This document shows positions 32,697 through 43,707 of a stretch of 64,000 bases of DNA, one piece after another. The stretch is from positions 1,674,001 to 1,738,000 of the forward strand of contig NZ_JAVIWS010000001.1 in NCBI RefSeq assembly GCF_031323975.1, read 5' to 3'. Under the pieces are notes generated by a model that was not told the origin of the DNA, did not search any database, and was given only the letters and a program-made list of their open reading frames with translations. A program made the position numbers and the translations under genes. This DNA comes from Escherichia ruysiae (lineage in GTDB: Bacteria > Pseudomonadota > Gammaproteobacteria > Enterobacterales > Enterobacteriaceae). Numbering within the stretch: the first letter of the stretch is position 1; every line of letters starts with the position of its first letter.

Positions 32697-33929
32697 TCAG
32701 TACAGCAGACGGGCGCGAATGGTGCCCGGAATCGCTTTCATTGCCTGTAATGCTTTTTCAGCAACGTCTTCATCTGCTTCAATATCAATAACTACGTAGC
32801 CCATCTGAGCAGACGTTTGCAGATACTGCGCGGCGATGTTAACGCCCTGCTCGGCAAAAATTTTGTTCAGCGCAGTCAGCACGCCCGGACGGTTTTCGTG
32901 GATGTGCATCAGACGGCGGCCACCGTGCAGCGGCAGCGAGACTTCCGGGAAGTTCACCGCAGAGAGCGTGGAGCCATTGTCAGAGTACTTGATCAATTTA
33001 CCCGCAACTTCCAGGCCGATATTCTCCTGCGCTTCCTGAGTCGAACCGCCAATGTGCGGCGTCAGCAGGACGTTGTCGAATTCGCACAGCGGAGAAGTAA
33101 ACGGATCGCTGTTGGTCGCTGGTTCTGTTGGGAATACATCGATTGCCGCGCCAGCCAGATGTTTGCTCGCCAGTGCGTCACACAGCGCCGGAATATCGAC
33201 CACAGTACCGCGCGAAGCGTTAATCAGCAGCGAGCCGGGCTTCATCAGTGAGATCTCTTTCGCGCCCATCATGTTTTTGGTAGACGGGTTTTCAGGCACA
33301 TGCAGGCTCACCACGTCGCTCATATTCAGCAAGTCGGAAAGATGTTGCACCTGCGTCGCGTTACCCAGCGGCAGTTTGTTTTCAATATCATAGAAGTAAA
33401 CATACATCCCCAGCGACTCCGCCAGAATGCCAAGCTGCGTACCGATATGACCATAACCAATGATACCCAGCTTTTTGCCGCGCGCTTCAAAAGACCCCGC
33501 CGCCAGTTTGTTCCACACGCCACGGTGCGCTTTGGCGTTGGCTTCCGGCACTCCGCGCAATAGCAGCAGAAGTTCACCAATCACCAGCTCAGCGACAGAA
33601 CGCGTATTCGAAAACGGTGCGTTAAATACCGGAATCCCGCGTTTTGCCGCAGCATTTAAATCAACCTGGTTTGTGCCTATGCAAAAACAGCCAATAGCGA
33701 CCAGCTTTTCTGCGGCATTGATCACTTCTTCGGTCAGATGGGTTCGGGATCGCAGGCCGATGAAGTGGGCATCGCGGATGGATTCTTTTAATTGTTCATC
33801 ATCCAGCGCGCCTTTATGAAATTCGATGTTGGTGTAACCTGCCGCGCGAAGACTTTCCAGCGCCTTTTGGTGCACGCCTTCTACCAGCAGAAACTTAATC
33901 TTGTCTTTCTCCAGCGATACCTTTGCCAT
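32697..33929 (-). CDS. serA: D-3-phosphoglycerate dehydrogenase SerA
   Basis: First step of serine synthesis: oxidises 3-phosphoglycerate with NAD; also makes 2-hydroxyglutarate. The 410 residues form a substrate domain, an NAD domain (LGIIGYGHIGTQLG at about 155-168) with the catalytic region TPHIGGSTQEAQENIG, and a C-terminal ACT domain (about 335-410, HENRPGVLTALNKIFAEQG) that binds serine for feedback inhibition. Divergent genes are absent; rpiA lies upstream in the same direction, 257 bases away, so serA has its own promoter, known to respond to Lrp. Confidence 0.98.
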   Translation of the reverse strand: MAKVSLEKDKIKFLLVEGVHQKALESLRAAGYTNIEFHKGALDDEQLKESIRDAHFIGLRSRTHLTEEVINAAEKLVAIGCFCIGTNQVDLNAAAKRGIPVFNAPFSNTRSVAELVIGELLLLLRGVPEANAKAHRGVWNKLAAGSFEARGKKLGIIGYGHIGTQLGILAESLGMYVYFYDIENKLPLGNATQVQHLSDLLNMSDVVSLHVPENPSTKNMMGAKEISLMKPGSLLINASRGTVVDIPALCDALASKHLAGAAIDVFPTEPATNSDPFTSPLCEFDNVLLTPHIGGSTQEAQENIGLEVAGKLIKYSDNGSTLSAVNFPEVSLPLHGGRRLMHIHENRPGVLTALNKIFAEQGVNIAAQYLQTSAQMGYVVIDIEADEDVAEKALQAMKAIPGTIRARLLY

Positions 33930-34147
33930 TTACCCAATCCTGTCTTTGAAATGTTGTGTGTGGATTTACATCCGCCTTTCAACATATCAAAAAATAATAT
34001 TGCGGCAATATGAACGTTTGCGTCGCGATGTTGAGGAAATATCACGAGAGGTTGATTAACAGAAGAAAATGCTGAAGATGAGACGTTCTTTAGCGTGTTA
34101 GGCAAAAGTGAGTTAAAAACGTGATAGATGTCACCAAATTTAACAAT

Positions 34148-34182
34148 GCAAAAAATTTTTAACGGGGGACGAACTCCCCCGT
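34148..34182 (-). terminator. terminator of rpiA
   Basis: Stem ACGGGGG ... CCCCCGT followed on the minus strand by AAAAATTTTTTGC. It lies right after the rpiA stop. Confidence 0.75.
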
Positions 34183-34186
34183 CAGA

Positions 34187-34846
34187 TCATTTCACAATGG
34201 TTTTAACGCCGTCAGGCGTGCCAATCAGCGCGACGTCCGCGCCACGGTTGGCAAACAGACCAACAGTAACCACACCCGGAATCGCGTTAATCGCATTTTC
34301 CATCGCCACCGGATCAAGGATTTCCATACCGTGGACGTCGAGGATCACGTTGCCGTTATCAGTCACCACGCCCTGACGATATTCCGGACGACCGCCAAGT
34401 TTCACCAGTTGACGAGCCACTGCACTACGCGCCATCGGAATCACTTCCACCGGCAACGGGAATTTGCCCAGAATATCGACCTGCTTGGAGGCGTCCGCGA
34501 TGCAGATAAATTTCTCTGCAACCGAGGCAATGATTTTTTCACGCGTCAGCGCCGCGCCGCCGCCTTTGATCATCTGCATATGGCCGTTGATTTCATCTGC
34601 ACCGTCAACGTAGATGCCGAGGCTGTCAACTTCATTGAGGTCAAACACATGAATGCCAAGGCTTTTTAGTTTTTCAGTGGATGCATCCGAGCTGGAAACT
34701 GCCCCTTCAATCTGACCTTTCATCGTGCCGAGTGCATCAATAAAGTGTGCGGCGGTGGAACCTGTACCAACACCAACAATGGTTCCGGGCTGAACATACT
34801 GAAGTGCCGCCCATCCTACTGCTTTTTTCAATTCATCCTGCGTCAT
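34187..34846 (-). CDS. rpiA: ribose-5-phosphate isomerase A
   Basis: Interconverts ribose 5-phosphate and ribulose 5-phosphate in the pentose phosphate pathway. The 219 residues show [15 protein letters not shown] (phosphate loop), SSDAST, DGADEI (catalytic Asp) and [12 protein letters not shown], all in family order. The start MTQDELKK follows GCGAAACGATC; the frame is open for 52 more codons upstream but that sequence does not resemble the family. Works with tktA, also in this window. Confidence 0.97.
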   Translation of the reverse strand: MTQDELKKAVGWAALQYVQPGTIVGVGTGSTAAHFIDALGTMKGQIEGAVSSSDASTEKLKSLGIHVFDLNEVDSLGIYVDGADEINGHMQMIKGGGAALTREKIIASVAEKFICIADASKQVDILGKFPLPVEVIPMARSAVARQLVKLGGRPEYRQGVVTDNGNVILDVHGMEILDPVAMENAINAIPGVVTVGLFANRGADVALIGTPDGVKTIVK

Positions 34847-35285
34847 GATCGTTTCGCCTGTGGTATGAAATTTCAGACGCATTATATACAAAAAAAGCGA
34901 TTCAGACCCCGTCAGCAAGTCGTGCGGATAACTCATCCATGAAATAACAGGCAATGGCGGGCATCCTCTTTCACCCCGGCAAATCTGGGTATCAGGAGGC
35001 ATCAGGATTACCCTTCTATCCCCCAGTCTGCATATCTGAAACTACGCCGATAAAGGTGAAGCTCTGTAATACAATTAATTGATAATATTACCAATAAAAA
35101 TCACATCCAGTGCCAGTAACTCGCCCACAGAATGTTGCCTTTACGCTCTACAAAGACTAAAAAAACACGGTATTGTCAGTCAAAATTTCCATTATGGCTG
35201 CTTTTGTATACGTTAAATGCTCTGTACCCAAAGCAAAATTATGTCATAGTTCGGCATAAGAAAATTTGAGGAGCAGGTTAAAGCA
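34847..35285. promoter_or_regulatory. rpiA-argP divergent intergenic region
   Basis: 439 bases without a convincing gene. The rpiA frame is open across part of it and a 65-codon frame crosses it on the plus strand, but neither has a good ribosome site or family resemblance. The last 100 bases, before GGAGCAGGTTAAAGCA and the argP ATG, are AT-rich and should hold the argP promoter and probably its own binding site. Confidence 0.5.
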
Positions 35286-36179
35286 ATGAAACGCCCGGAC
35301 TACAGAACATTACAGGCACTGGATGCGGTAATACGTGAACGAGGATTTGAGCGCGCGGCACAGAAATTGTGCATTACGCAATCAGCCGTCTCACAGCGCA
35401 TTAAGCAGCTGGAAAATATGTTCGGGCAGCCGTTATTAGTGCGTACTGTCCCGCCGCGACCTACAGAACAAGGGCAAAAACTGCTGGCACTGCTTCGCCA
35501 GGTGGAATTGCTGGAAGAAGAGTGGCTGGGGGATGAACAAACCGGTTCAACCCCGCTGCTGCTTTCACTGGCGGTCAACGCTGACAGTCTGGCAACCTGG
35601 CTGCTACCGGCGCTGGCTCCGGTGCTGGCTGATTCGCCTATTCGTCTGAACTTGCAGGTGGAAGATGAAACCCGCACCCAGGAACGCCTGCGTCGCGGTG
35701 AAGTAGTTGGCGCGGTGAGTATTCAACATCAGGCGCTGCCCAGTTGTCTTGTCGATAAACTTGGCGCGCTTGACTATCTGTTCGTCAGCTCCAGACCATT
35801 TGCTGAGAAATACTTCCCTAACGGAGTAAGCCGCTCCGCGCTGCTCAAGGCACCGGTGGTGGCGTTTGACCATCTTGACGATATGCACCAGGCATTTTTG
35901 CAGCAAAACTTCGATCTGCCGCCAGGTAGCGTACCGTGCCATATCGTTAACTCGTCTGAAGCCTTCGTTCAACTCGCTCGCCAGGGAACAACCTGCTGTA
36001 TGATCCCACACCTGCAAATTGAGAAAGAACTGGCGAGCGGCGAGCTGATCGACCTTACGCCAGGGCTGTTTCAACGGCGAATGCTCTACTGGCACCGCTT
36101 TGCCCCAGAAAGCCGCATGATGCGTAAAGTCACTGATGCTTTACTAGACTATGGTCACAAAGTACTTCGTCAGGATTAA
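35286..36179 (+). CDS. argP: LysR-type regulator ArgP
   Basis: Activator of argO in response to arginine, with lysine as antagonist; also called IciA. The 297 residues start with a winged helix-turn-helix ([19 protein letters not shown] followed by [16 protein letters not shown]) and continue as a two-lobed effector domain. Its best known target, argO, is also in this window at 43.7-44.3 kb on the other strand. A terminator follows the stop. Confidence 0.96.
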   Translation: MKRPDYRTLQALDAVIRERGFERAAQKLCITQSAVSQRIKQLENMFGQPLLVRTVPPRPTEQGQKLLALLRQVELLEEEWLGDEQTGSTPLLLSLAVNADSLATWLLPALAPVLADSPIRLNLQVEDETRTQERLRRGEVVGAVSIQHQALPSCLVDKLGALDYLFVSSRPFAEKYFPNGVSRSALLKAPVVAFDHLDDMHQAFLQQNFDLPPGSVPCHIVNSSEAFVQLARQGTTCCMIPHLQIEKELASGELIDLTPGLFQRRMLYWHRFAPESRMMRKVTDALLDYGHKVLRQD

Positions 36180-36189
36180 TCAATCACTT

Positions 36190-36228
36190 AATGCCTGATA
36201 GCACATATCAGGCATTTTCCTTTTTTCT
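36190..36228 (+). terminator. terminator of argP
   Basis: Perfect 11-base stem AATGCCTGATA ... TATCAGGCATT with a 5-base loop, then TTCCTTTTTT. Confidence 0.93.
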
Positions 36229-36380
36229 TTTTATCTTCTTTGAACAACGTCACGAAACAGACAAATCTCACGCGGCAAAAAACGACGTCCCAATGCATTT
36301 TTTTTGCTGGCGACAACCCCGTGTAAAAAGCTCACCGTAAGCGCATCCCACCAATTTGATTGCGTTTTATGGAGCAAATA

Positions 36381-38525
36381 ATGTCTAACGTGCAGGAATG
36401 GCAACAACTTGCCAACAAGGAATTGAGCCGTCGGGAGGAAAACGTCGACTCACTGGTACGGCAAACGGCGGAAGGGATAGCCATCAAGCCGCTGTATACC
36501 GAAGCCGATCTCGACAATCTGGAAGTAACCGGCACCCTTCCAGGCTTGCCGCCCTACGTTCGTGGTCCACGTGCCACCATGTATACCGCTCAACCGTGGA
36601 CTATTCGTCAGTATGCCGGTTTCTCCACGGCAAAAGAATCTAACGCCTTTTATCGCCGTAACCTCGCTGCCGGGCAAAAGGGTCTTTCCGTTGCTTTTGA
36701 CCTCGCCACCCACCGTGGTTACGACTCTGACAATCCGCGCGTTTCAGGCGACGTCGGTAAAGCAGGCGTCGCTATCGACACCGTTGAAGATATGAAGGTG
36801 CTATTCGACCAGATCCCGCTGGATCAAATGTCGGTTTCGATGACTATGAACGGGGCAGTCCTGCCAGTACTGGCGTTTTATATTGTGGCCGCTGAAGAGC
36901 AAGGCGTTACACCCGATAAACTCACAGGCACCATCCAGAACGACATTCTGAAAGAGTACCTCTGCCGCAATACTTACATTTATCCGCCAAAACCGTCGAT
37001 GCGTATTATCGCTGACATCATCGCCTGGTGTTCCGGCAATATGCCGCGCTTTAATACCATCAGTATTAGCGGTTACCACATGGGCGAAGCGGGAGCCAAC
37101 TGCGTGCAGCAGGTGGCGTTTACTCTCGCTGATGGAATTGAGTACATCAAAGCTGCACTTTCTGCTGGCCTGAAAATTGACGACTTTGCCCCGCGCCTGT
37201 CGTTCTTCTTTGGCATCGGTATGGATCTTTTCATGAACGTCGCCATGCTGCGCGCCGCACGTTATCTCTGGAGTGAGGCGGTAAGTGGATTTGGAGCCAA
37301 AGATCCGAAATCACTGGCACTGCGCACCCACTGTCAGACCTCAGGCTGGAGTCTCACCGAGCAAGATCCCTATAACAACGTTATCCGCACCACCATTGAA
37401 GCGTTGGGCGCCACACTTGGTGGTACACAATCACTGCATACCAACGCTTTTGATGAGGCACTTGGACTGCCAACCGACTTCTCGGCACGTATAGCCCGTA
37501 ATACTCAGATAATCATTCAGGAAGAGTCAGAAATCTGCCGCACCGTCGATCCGCTGGCCGGCTCTTATTACGTTGAGTCGTTGACCGATCAGATCGTCAA
37601 ACAGGCTCGATCCATCATCGCTCAGATCGACGAAGCCGGGGGTATGGCGAAAGCGATCGAAGCGGGTTTGCCAAAACGCATGATCGAAGAAGCGTCTGCG
37701 CGTGAGCAGTCACTGATCGATCAGGGCAAACGCGTGATTGTTGGCGTTAACAAGTACAAGCTGGATCACGAAGACGAAACCGATGTCCTTGAGATAGACA
37801 ACGTGATGGTACGTAACGAGCAGATTGCTTCACTGGAGCGCATTCGCGCCACCCGCGATGATGCTGCCGTAACCGCCGCACTGAATGCTCTGATTAATGC
37901 GGCACTGCAAAACGGAAACCTGCTGGCTGCTGCTATTAATGCGGCACGCGTTCGCGCGACATTGGGTGAAATCTCCGATGCGCTGGAAGCCGCTTTTGAC
38001 CGTTATCTGGTGCCGAGCCAGTGTGTTACCGGCGTGATTGCGCAAAGCTATCATCAGTCGGAAAAATCAGCTTGCGAATTTGATGCCATTGTTGCGCAAA
38101 CGGAACAGTTCCTCGCGGATAACGGCCGTCGCCCGCGCATCCTGATCGCCAAAATGGGGCAGGATGGGCACGATCGCGGGGCCAAAGTCATTGCCAGCGC
38201 CTATTCCGATCTTGGATTTGACGTTGATTTAAGTCCGATGTTCTCGACACCAGAAGAGATCTCCCGCCTGGCGGTAGAAAACGACGTTCATGTGGTGGGC
38301 GCGTCCTCACTCGCTGCCGGGCATAAAACGCTGATCCCGGAACTGGTAGAAGCCCTCAAAAAATGGGGACGCGAAGATATTTGCGTAGTTGCTGGCGGCG
38401 TTATTCCACCGCAGGATTATGCCTTCCTGCAAGAACGCGGCGTGGCGGCGATTTATGGTCCGGGTACGCCCATGCTCGACAGCGTACGTGATGTACTGAA
38501 TCGGATTAGCCAGCGTCATGATTAA
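36381..38525 (+). CDS. scpA: methylmalonyl-CoA mutase ScpA (Sbm)
   Basis: Adenosylcobalamin enzyme that converts succinyl-CoA to methylmalonyl-CoA. The 714 residues comprise an N-terminal TIM barrel (substrate region [20 protein letters not shown]) and a C-terminal B12 domain with the DxHxxG ligand motif in [12 protein letters not shown]. It is a single-chain type, like the catalytic chain of other mutases. The start follows TGGAGCAAATA. First gene of scpA-argK-scpB-scpC; no epimerase gene is present. E. coli must import B12 for it to work. Confidence 0.96.
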   Translation: MSNVQEWQQLANKELSRREENVDSLVRQTAEGIAIKPLYTEADLDNLEVTGTLPGLPPYVRGPRATMYTAQPWTIRQYAGFSTAKESNAFYRRNLAAGQKGLSVAFDLATHRGYDSDNPRVSGDVGKAGVAIDTVEDMKVLFDQIPLDQMSVSMTMNGAVLPVLAFYIVAAEEQGVTPDKLTGTIQNDILKEYLCRNTYIYPPKPSMRIIADIIAWCSGNMPRFNTISISGYHMGEAGANCVQQVAFTLADGIEYIKAALSAGLKIDDFAPRLSFFFGIGMDLFMNVAMLRAARYLWSEAVSGFGAKDPKSLALRTHCQTSGWSLTEQDPYNNVIRTTIEALGATLGGTQSLHTNAFDEALGLPTDFSARIARNTQIIIQEESEICRTVDPLAGSYYVESLTDQIVKQARSIIAQIDEAGGMAKAIEAGLPKRMIEEASAREQSLIDQGKRVIVGVNKYKLDHEDETDVLEIDNVMVRNEQIASLERIRATRDDAAVTAALNALINAALQNGNLLAAAINAARVRATLGEISDALEAAFDRYLVPSQCVTGVIAQSYHQSEKSACEFDAIVAQTEQFLADNGRRPRILIAKMGQDGHDRGAKVIASAYSDLGFDVDLSPMFSTPEEISRLAVENDVHVVGASSLAAGHKTLIPELVEALKKWGREDICVVAGGVIPPQDYAFLQERGVAAIYGPGTPMLDSVRDVLNRISQRHD

Positions 38526-39513
38526 CGAAGCCACGCTGGCAGACAACATTCGGCGCTTACGTCAGGGTGAGCGTGCCACACTCGCCCAGGCGATGACGCT
38601 GGTAGAAAGCCGTCATCCACGTCATCTGGAACTAAGCACTCAGTTGCTCGACGCCATCATGCCGTTTTGTGGTAATGCCCTGCGACTGGGCGTTACCGGT
38701 ACACCTGGCGCGGGGAAAAGTACCTTTCTTGAAGCCTTCGGTATGTTGCTGATTCGCCAGGGGCTGAAAGTCGCGGTGATTGCCGTCGATCCCAGCAGCC
38801 CAGTGACCGGTGGCAGCATTCTTGGCGATAAGACTCGGATGACCGAACTGGCGCGTGCCGATGCGGCATTTATTCGCCCGGTTCCGTCATCCGGTCATCT
38901 GGGCGGCGCCAGCCAGCGGGCGCGGGAGTTAATGCTGTTATGCGAGGCGGCAGGTTATGACGTGGTGATCGTTGAAACCGTCGGCGTCGGGCAGTCGGAA
39001 ACCGAAGTCGCCCGCATGGTGGACTGTTTTATCTCACTACAAATCGCCGGTGGTGGTGATGATCTCCAGGGCATTAAAAAGGGACTGATGGAGATGGCAG
39101 ATCTGATTGTCATTAACAAAGACGATGGCGATAACCACGCGAATGTCGCCATTGCCCGCCACATGTACGAGGGCGCTCTGCATATTCTGCGTCGCAAATA
39201 TGACGAATGGCAGCCGCAGGTTCTCACCTGTAGCGCGCTGGAAAAATGCGGTATCGATGAGATTTGGCGCGCAATTATCGATTTCAAAACCGCACTTACC
39301 GCCAGCGGTCGTTTGCAACAAATGCGGCAACAACAATCGGTGGAATGGCTGCGTAAACAAACCGAAGAAGAAGTGCTGCACCACCTGTTCGCGAATGAAG
39401 ATTTCGATCGTTATTACCGCCAGACGCTATTAGCAGTCAAAAACAATACTCTCTCGCCGCGCACTGGCTTGCGGCAGCTCAGTGAATTTATCCAGACTCA
39501 ATATTTTGAATAA
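38518..39513 (+). CDS. argK: G-protein chaperone of methylmalonyl-CoA mutase (ArgK/YgfD, MeaB family)
   Basis: GTPase that protects and reloads the mutase with cobalamin. The 331 residues carry the P-loop GTPGAGKST, the [18 protein letters not shown] switch region, [12 protein letters not shown] and the base-specificity NKDD. Its start lies within the last 8 bases of scpA, so translation is coupled and the partner relation is evident from context. The old name ArgK (arginine transport kinase) is misleading. Confidence 0.95.
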   Translation: MINEATLADNIRRLRQGERATLAQAMTLVESRHPRHLELSTQLLDAIMPFCGNALRLGVTGTPGAGKSTFLEAFGMLLIRQGLKVAVIAVDPSSPVTGGSILGDKTRMTELARADAAFIRPVPSSGHLGGASQRARELMLLCEAAGYDVVIVETVGVGQSETEVARMVDCFISLQIAGGGDDLQGIKKGLMEMADLIVINKDDGDNHANVAIARHMYEGALHILRRKYDEWQPQVLTCSALEKCGIDEIWRAIIDFKTALTASGRLQQMRQQQSVEWLRKQTEEEVLHHLFANEDFDRYYRQTLLAVKNNTLSPRTGLRQLSEFIQTQYFE

Positions 39514-39523
39514 AGGAATTTTT

Positions 39524-40309
39524 ATGTCTTATCAGTATGTTAATGTCATTATCATCAACAAAGTTGCGGTCATTGAGTTTAACTATGGCCGCAAACTCAA
39601 TGCATTGAGTAAAGTCTTTATTGACGACCTGATCCAGGCACTAAGCGATCTCAACCGACCGGAAATTCGTTGTATCATTCTGCGTGCTCCGAGTGGTTCC
39701 AAAGTCTTCTCCGCAGGCCACGACATCCATGAACTGCCATCAGGCGGTCGCGATCCTCTCTCTTACGATGATCCGCTACGGCAAATTACCCGTATGATCC
39801 AAAAATGCCCCAAACCGATCATTTCGATGGTCGAAGGTAGCGTCTGGGGAGGTGCTTTTGAAATGATCATGAGTTCCGATCTGATCATCGCTGCCAGCAC
39901 GTCGACCTTCTCAATGACCCCAGTTAACCTTGGCGTACCGTATAACCTGGTGGGCATCCACAACCTGACCCGCGACGCGGGCTTCCACATCGTCAAAGAA
40001 CTGATTTTTACCGCTTCGCCAGTCACCGCCCAACGCGCGCTGGCTGTTGGCATTCTCAACCACGTTGTTGACATCAGCGAGCTGGAAGATTTCACCCTGC
40101 AAATGGCGCACCACATTTCCGAAAAAGCACCGCTGGCGATCGCGGTAATCAAGGAAGAACTGCGCGTACTGGGCGAGGCGCACACGATGAATTCAGACGA
40201 ATTTGAACGTATTCAGGGGATGCGCCGAGCGGTTTATGACAGCGAGGATTATCAGGAAGGTATGAATGCTTTCCTGGAAAAACGTAAACCTAATTTCGTC
40301 GGTCATTAA
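39524..40309 (+). CDS. scpB: methylmalonyl-CoA decarboxylase ScpB
   Basis: Crotonase-fold enzyme that decarboxylates methylmalonyl-CoA to propionyl-CoA. The 261 residues show the oxyanion-hole region FSAGHDIHELPSG and the second loop GSVWGGAFEMIMSSDLIIA. The ATG at 39524 follows AAAGGAATTTTT, 10 bases after the argK stop; a 14-codon upstream extension is rejected. Third gene of the scp operon. Confidence 0.96.
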   Translation: MSYQYVNVIIINKVAVIEFNYGRKLNALSKVFIDDLIQALSDLNRPEIRCIILRAPSGSKVFSAGHDIHELPSGGRDPLSYDDPLRQITRMIQKCPKPIISMVEGSVWGGAFEMIMSSDLIIAASTSTFSMTPVNLGVPYNLVGIHNLTRDAGFHIVKELIFTASPVTAQRALAVGILNHVVDISELEDFTLQMAHHISEKAPLAIAVIKEELRVLGEAHTMNSDEFERIQGMRRAVYDSEDYQEGMNAFLEKRKPNFVGH

Positions 40310-40334
40310 TGCTCAGCGAATGAAGGAGTAAAAG

Positions 40335-41813
40335 ATGAATATGATCTGGGCAAGGATGACCGCCGATGAAGCGGCGGAAATTATCCAGCACAATGATATG
40401 GTAGCATTCAGCGGCTTTACCCCTGCGGGTTCACCTAAAGCTCTACCTGTCGCTATTGCTCATCGTGCCAACGAACAACATGAGGCGAAAAAACCGTACC
40501 AGATTCGCCTGCTAACCGGCGCGTCAATTAGCGCCGCCGCCGATGACGTGCTCTCTGAAGCTAACGCCGTTTCATGGCGCGCTCCGTATCAAACATCATC
40601 TGGGTTACGCCAAAAGATCAATCAGGGGGCAGTCAGTTTTGTTGATCTACACTTGAGCGAAGTCGCGCAAATGGTTAACTACGGCTTCTTCGGCGACATT
40701 GATGTTGCGGTAATTGAAGCCTCAGCCATCGAGCCGGATGGACGTGTCTGGTTAACCAGTGGGATCGGTAACGCTCCGACCTGGTTACTGCGGGCCAAGA
40801 AAGTAATCATTGAACTCAATCACTATCATGATCCGCGCGTTGCGGAACTGGCGGATATTGTGATTCCTGGCGCACCACCGCGACGCAATAGCGTTTCGAT
40901 CTTCCATGCGATGGATCGCGTCGGTACTCGTTATGTGCAAATTGATCCGAAAAAGATTGTTGCGGTCGTGGAAACCAACTTACCTGATGCAGGTAAGCTG
41001 CTGGATAAGCAAAATCCCATGTGCCAACAGATCGCCGACAATGTGGTTACCTTCTTATTACGTGAAATGGCACAGGGGCGCATTCCGCCGGAATTTCTGC
41101 CACTGCAAAGTGGGGTAGGCAACATCAATAATGCGGTAATGGCGCGTCTCGGGGATAACCCGGATATTCCACCGTTTATGATGTATTCGGAAGTGCTACA
41201 GGAATCAGTAGTTCATCTTCTGGAAACCGGAAAAATCACCGGAGCCAGCGCCTCCAGTCTGACTATCTCCGCCGATTCACTGCGCAAGATTTATGACAAT
41301 ATGGACTATTTCTCCTGTCGGATTGTGTTACGTCCGCAGGAGATTTCCAATAACCCGGAAATTATCCGCCGCCTTGGTGTTATCGCTCTGAACGTCGGCC
41401 TGGAGTTTGATATTTACGGGCACGCCAACTCAACGCATGTTGCCGGAGTTAATTTAATGAACGGTATCGGCGGCAGCGGTGATTTTGAACGCAATGCTTA
41501 TCTGTCAATCTTTATGGCGCCGTCGATCGCCAAAGAAGGAAAAATATCAACCATCGTGCCGATGTGTAGTCATGTTGATCACAGCGAGCACAGCGTGAAA
41601 GTGATCATCACTGAACAAGGGATCGCCGACCTGCGCGGCCTCTCTCCACTTCAACGCGCACGCGCTATCATCGATAATTGCGCCCATCCCATGTACCGTG
41701 ACTATTTGCATCGCTATCTGGAAAATGCCCCAGGAGGGCATATTCACCACGATCTTAGCCACGTTTTCGATCTGCATCGTAACTTGATCGAAACGGGTTC
41801 AATGTTGGGTTAA
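40335..41813 (+). CDS. scpC: propionyl-CoA:succinate CoA transferase ScpC
   Basis: Transfers CoA from propionyl-CoA to succinate, closing the cycle succinate to propionate. The 492 residues belong to the acetyl-CoA hydrolase/transferase family, with GFTPAGSPKALP near the N-terminus, and the CoA-binding/glutamate region SGIGNAPTWLL and GNINNAVMARL. AATGAAGGAGTAAAAG precedes the ATG. Last gene of the operon; its stop overlaps the convergent ygfI stop by 4 bases. Confidence 0.96.
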   Translation: MNMIWARMTADEAAEIIQHNDMVAFSGFTPAGSPKALPVAIAHRANEQHEAKKPYQIRLLTGASISAAADDVLSEANAVSWRAPYQTSSGLRQKINQGAVSFVDLHLSEVAQMVNYGFFGDIDVAVIEASAIEPDGRVWLTSGIGNAPTWLLRAKKVIIELNHYHDPRVAELADIVIPGAPPRRNSVSIFHAMDRVGTRYVQIDPKKIVAVVETNLPDAGKLLDKQNPMCQQIADNVVTFLLREMAQGRIPPEFLPLQSGVGNINNAVMARLGDNPDIPPFMMYSEVLQESVVHLLETGKITGASASSLTISADSLRKIYDNMDYFSCRIVLRPQEISNNPEIIRRLGVIALNVGLEFDIYGHANSTHVAGVNLMNGIGGSGDFERNAYLSIFMAPSIAKEGKISTIVPMCSHVDHSEHSVKVIITEQGIADLRGLSPLQRARAIIDNCAHPMYRDYLHRYLENAPGGHIHHDLSHVFDLHRNLIETGSMLG

Positions 41814-42706
41814 TTGCTCGTACCATCACGATCTTCAGCAATTTGCTGTAGTATCGTGGCGGTATAGCGATGATTTTTCAGTGAATAGAGGTATTCCTGC
41901 ATATACATTGGCGTATGCGGCGCATCGAAATATTTCAGCGTTGCCGGATTCACCAGTCGCCAGGCAAAATGTGGAATGACTGTCAGAAAATGTCCGCGCT
42001 CAACGGCGCTGATTTTGGCCATAAAACTGTAGGGGCGATAAATGATTGTTGGATTGATCCCACAAGGGCGCATGTTCGCATCAATCATCGCTTCATAGTT
42101 AGCGCGGTTCTGAAAGCGCATCTGTAACCACGGTAACTCCTGTAATAACTCCTGCTCCTGACGTTCTTCAAAACGGCGGGAAACAAGAAACCCCAGTCGC
42201 AGCGGCGACAGCTCGCTGATAGTTAGATTTTCCAGCCCCTTAACACGGGCGGATACATGCTGCGGAGAGATAATAAAATCAAACTGGCGGTAGAAGAGAT
42301 TATCGATAACCCCATTTTCGCTAAACTCAACCGGCTGGGCAGTCACCCCTTCATATTTATCACCAAGACTGATTAGCTGATCAAAAATAATCGTCGGATA
42401 AGTATTATCGATGCCAATGACAATTTCATGAGAATGACGCCCGGAATTATGAATTTCATTATCAATAGCAGAAAGTCGTTGGTAAACCGGAAATAGTTTT
42501 TGATAAAGTTCCTGTCCGGCTTTATTGAGACTAATGTTGTTATCTTTACGGGTAAACAGCGTATAACCAATTTGTTCCTCCAGCGCGGCAATACTTTTGC
42601 CAAACGGTGAAGCCGTCATATGTATTTTTTCTGCTGCCCTGGCAATATTATTGGTTTGCGCTAATAAAATAAAATTGCGCATCTTTTTTGAAATAAAAAT
42701 ATCCAT
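41810..42706 (-). CDS. ygfI: LysR-type regulator YgfI
   Basis: Putative transcription regulator, 298 residues. The N-terminal helix-turn-helix is FILLAQTNNIARAAEKIHMT followed by SPFGKSIAALEEQIGYTLF; the rest is a LysR effector domain. The local base composition is more AT-rich in the 5' part than the scp genes. It is convergent with scpC and could control the scp operon, an inference from position only; its target and ligand are unknown. Confidence 0.92.
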   Translation of the reverse strand: MDIFISKKMRNFILLAQTNNIARAAEKIHMTASPFGKSIAALEEQIGYTLFTRKDNNISLNKAGQELYQKLFPVYQRLSAIDNEIHNSGRHSHEIVIGIDNTYPTIIFDQLISLGDKYEGVTAQPVEFSENGVIDNLFYRQFDFIISPQHVSARVKGLENLTISELSPLRLGFLVSRRFEERQEQELLQELPWLQMRFQNRANYEAMIDANMRPCGINPTIIYRPYSFMAKISAVERGHFLTVIPHFAWRLVNPATLKYFDAPHTPMYMQEYLYSLKNHRYTATILQQIAEDRDGTSN

Positions 42707-42844
42707 ACCCTCTCCCCAAACATCACTGTCCGCTTAACCGTTTCAGTTATTCAATCTTTGATGATATCGCGAGCAAAGATAGGTAATTGCATCATGGTTT
42801 TACAGAAAATTACAGAAAAAGGAGACGATATAAGGTGAAGACAT

Positions 42845-42868
42845 TAGCCCGACAAATGAGTCGGGCTA
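42845..42868 (-). terminator. terminator of yggE
   Basis: Perfect 9-base stem TAGCCCGAC ... GTCGGGCTA with a 6-base loop, just after the yggE stop on the minus strand, followed there by ATGTCTTC. Confidence 0.75.
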
Positions 42869-42874
42869 AATGTA

Positions 42875-43615
42875 TTATTGTGCGGTAGGTGTTTTTGCCG
42901 GTTGCTGATCAACGGGTTCTAACTGGAAGACCACATCCACCTGGTCATCAAACTGAATAGCGGCCTGCTCGTAAGTTTCCTGAGTAGAAACCGGCGCGGC
43001 ATCAGCTTTCATCATCCGAACCATCGGGCTGGGCTGATAGTTGGAAACATGGTAGCGCACGCTATACACCGGTCCCAGTTTGCGATTAAAGCCATTCGCC
43101 AACTCCTGCGCCTGATGAATCGCGTTATCAATCGCGGCCTTACGCGCTTTATCTTTATAGGCATCCGGTTGCGCTACTCCCAGCGAAACAGAACGAATTT
43201 CATTAAGACCAGCCTTCAGCGCGCCATCCAGCAAAGAATTCAGCTTGTCTAACTGACGAACTGTTACCTCTACCGTTCTCACTGCCCGGTAGCCTTTCAG
43301 AATACTTTTGCCATCCTGGTAATCGTAATCTGGCTGGGTACGTAAATTCGCAGAACTGATATCTTTTTTCGCGATCTGATTGAGTTCAAGGAAAGAGATA
43401 TATTGCGCCACGCGCTCATCCGCTTGTTTTTTGGCGGTAGCAGCATCCTTCGCGGCCACATTAACTTCAATAGCAAGAGTGGCAATGTCTGGCACCGCAT
43501 CTACGCTTGCCGTTCCTGAAGTGACAATGTGCGGACCATCCGGTAGTTCATTGGCCTGTACTGCCATCCCGCTGAAACCCATCAATGCCGCCAGGGCGAT
43601 AACTTTGAACTTCAC
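42875..43615 (-). CDS. yggE: YggE, periplasmic SIMPL-domain protein
   Basis: A 246-residue exported protein with a signal peptide ending around AVQA-NELPDGP. The SIMPL (DUF541) domain follows: IVTSGTASVDAVPDIATLAIEV, then YRAVRTVEVTV, and VYSVRYHVSNYQP. Reported to reduce oxidative stress in E. coli; the mechanism is unclear. The start is GTG at 43615 after GGAGAGACTAAC; an 18-codon extension to an upstream ATG would destroy the signal peptide position and is rejected. Confidence 0.92.
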   Translation of the reverse strand: MKFKVIALAALMGFSGMAVQANELPDGPHIVTSGTASVDAVPDIATLAIEVNVAAKDAATAKKQADERVAQYISFLELNQIAKKDISSANLRTQPDYDYQDGKSILKGYRAVRTVEVTVRQLDKLNSLLDGALKAGLNEIRSVSLGVAQPDAYKDKARKAAIDNAIHQAQELANGFNRKLGPVYSVRYHVSNYQPSPMVRMMKADAAPVSTQETYEQAAIQFDDQVDVVFQLEPVDQQPAKTPTAQ

Positions 43616-43707
43616 GTTAGTCTCTCCGTGTTTATTTACTTGCCCAAAATTCAAAACCTCTGTAGGCAAGCTTAGCGTCTCTGTTTTTATTTTCCATCAG
43701 ATAGCGC

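Noticed and set aside
34745-34942. Possible small gene on the plus strand upstream of argP
   Set aside because: 65 codons, mostly antisense to rpiA, with no ribosome site. A small gene is annotated near here in some E. coli genomes, but I could not support it from sequence.
34847-35002. N-terminal extension of rpiA to 271 codons
   Set aside because: RpiA family proteins start at MTQDELKK; the extra 52 residues do not match and include the promoter region.
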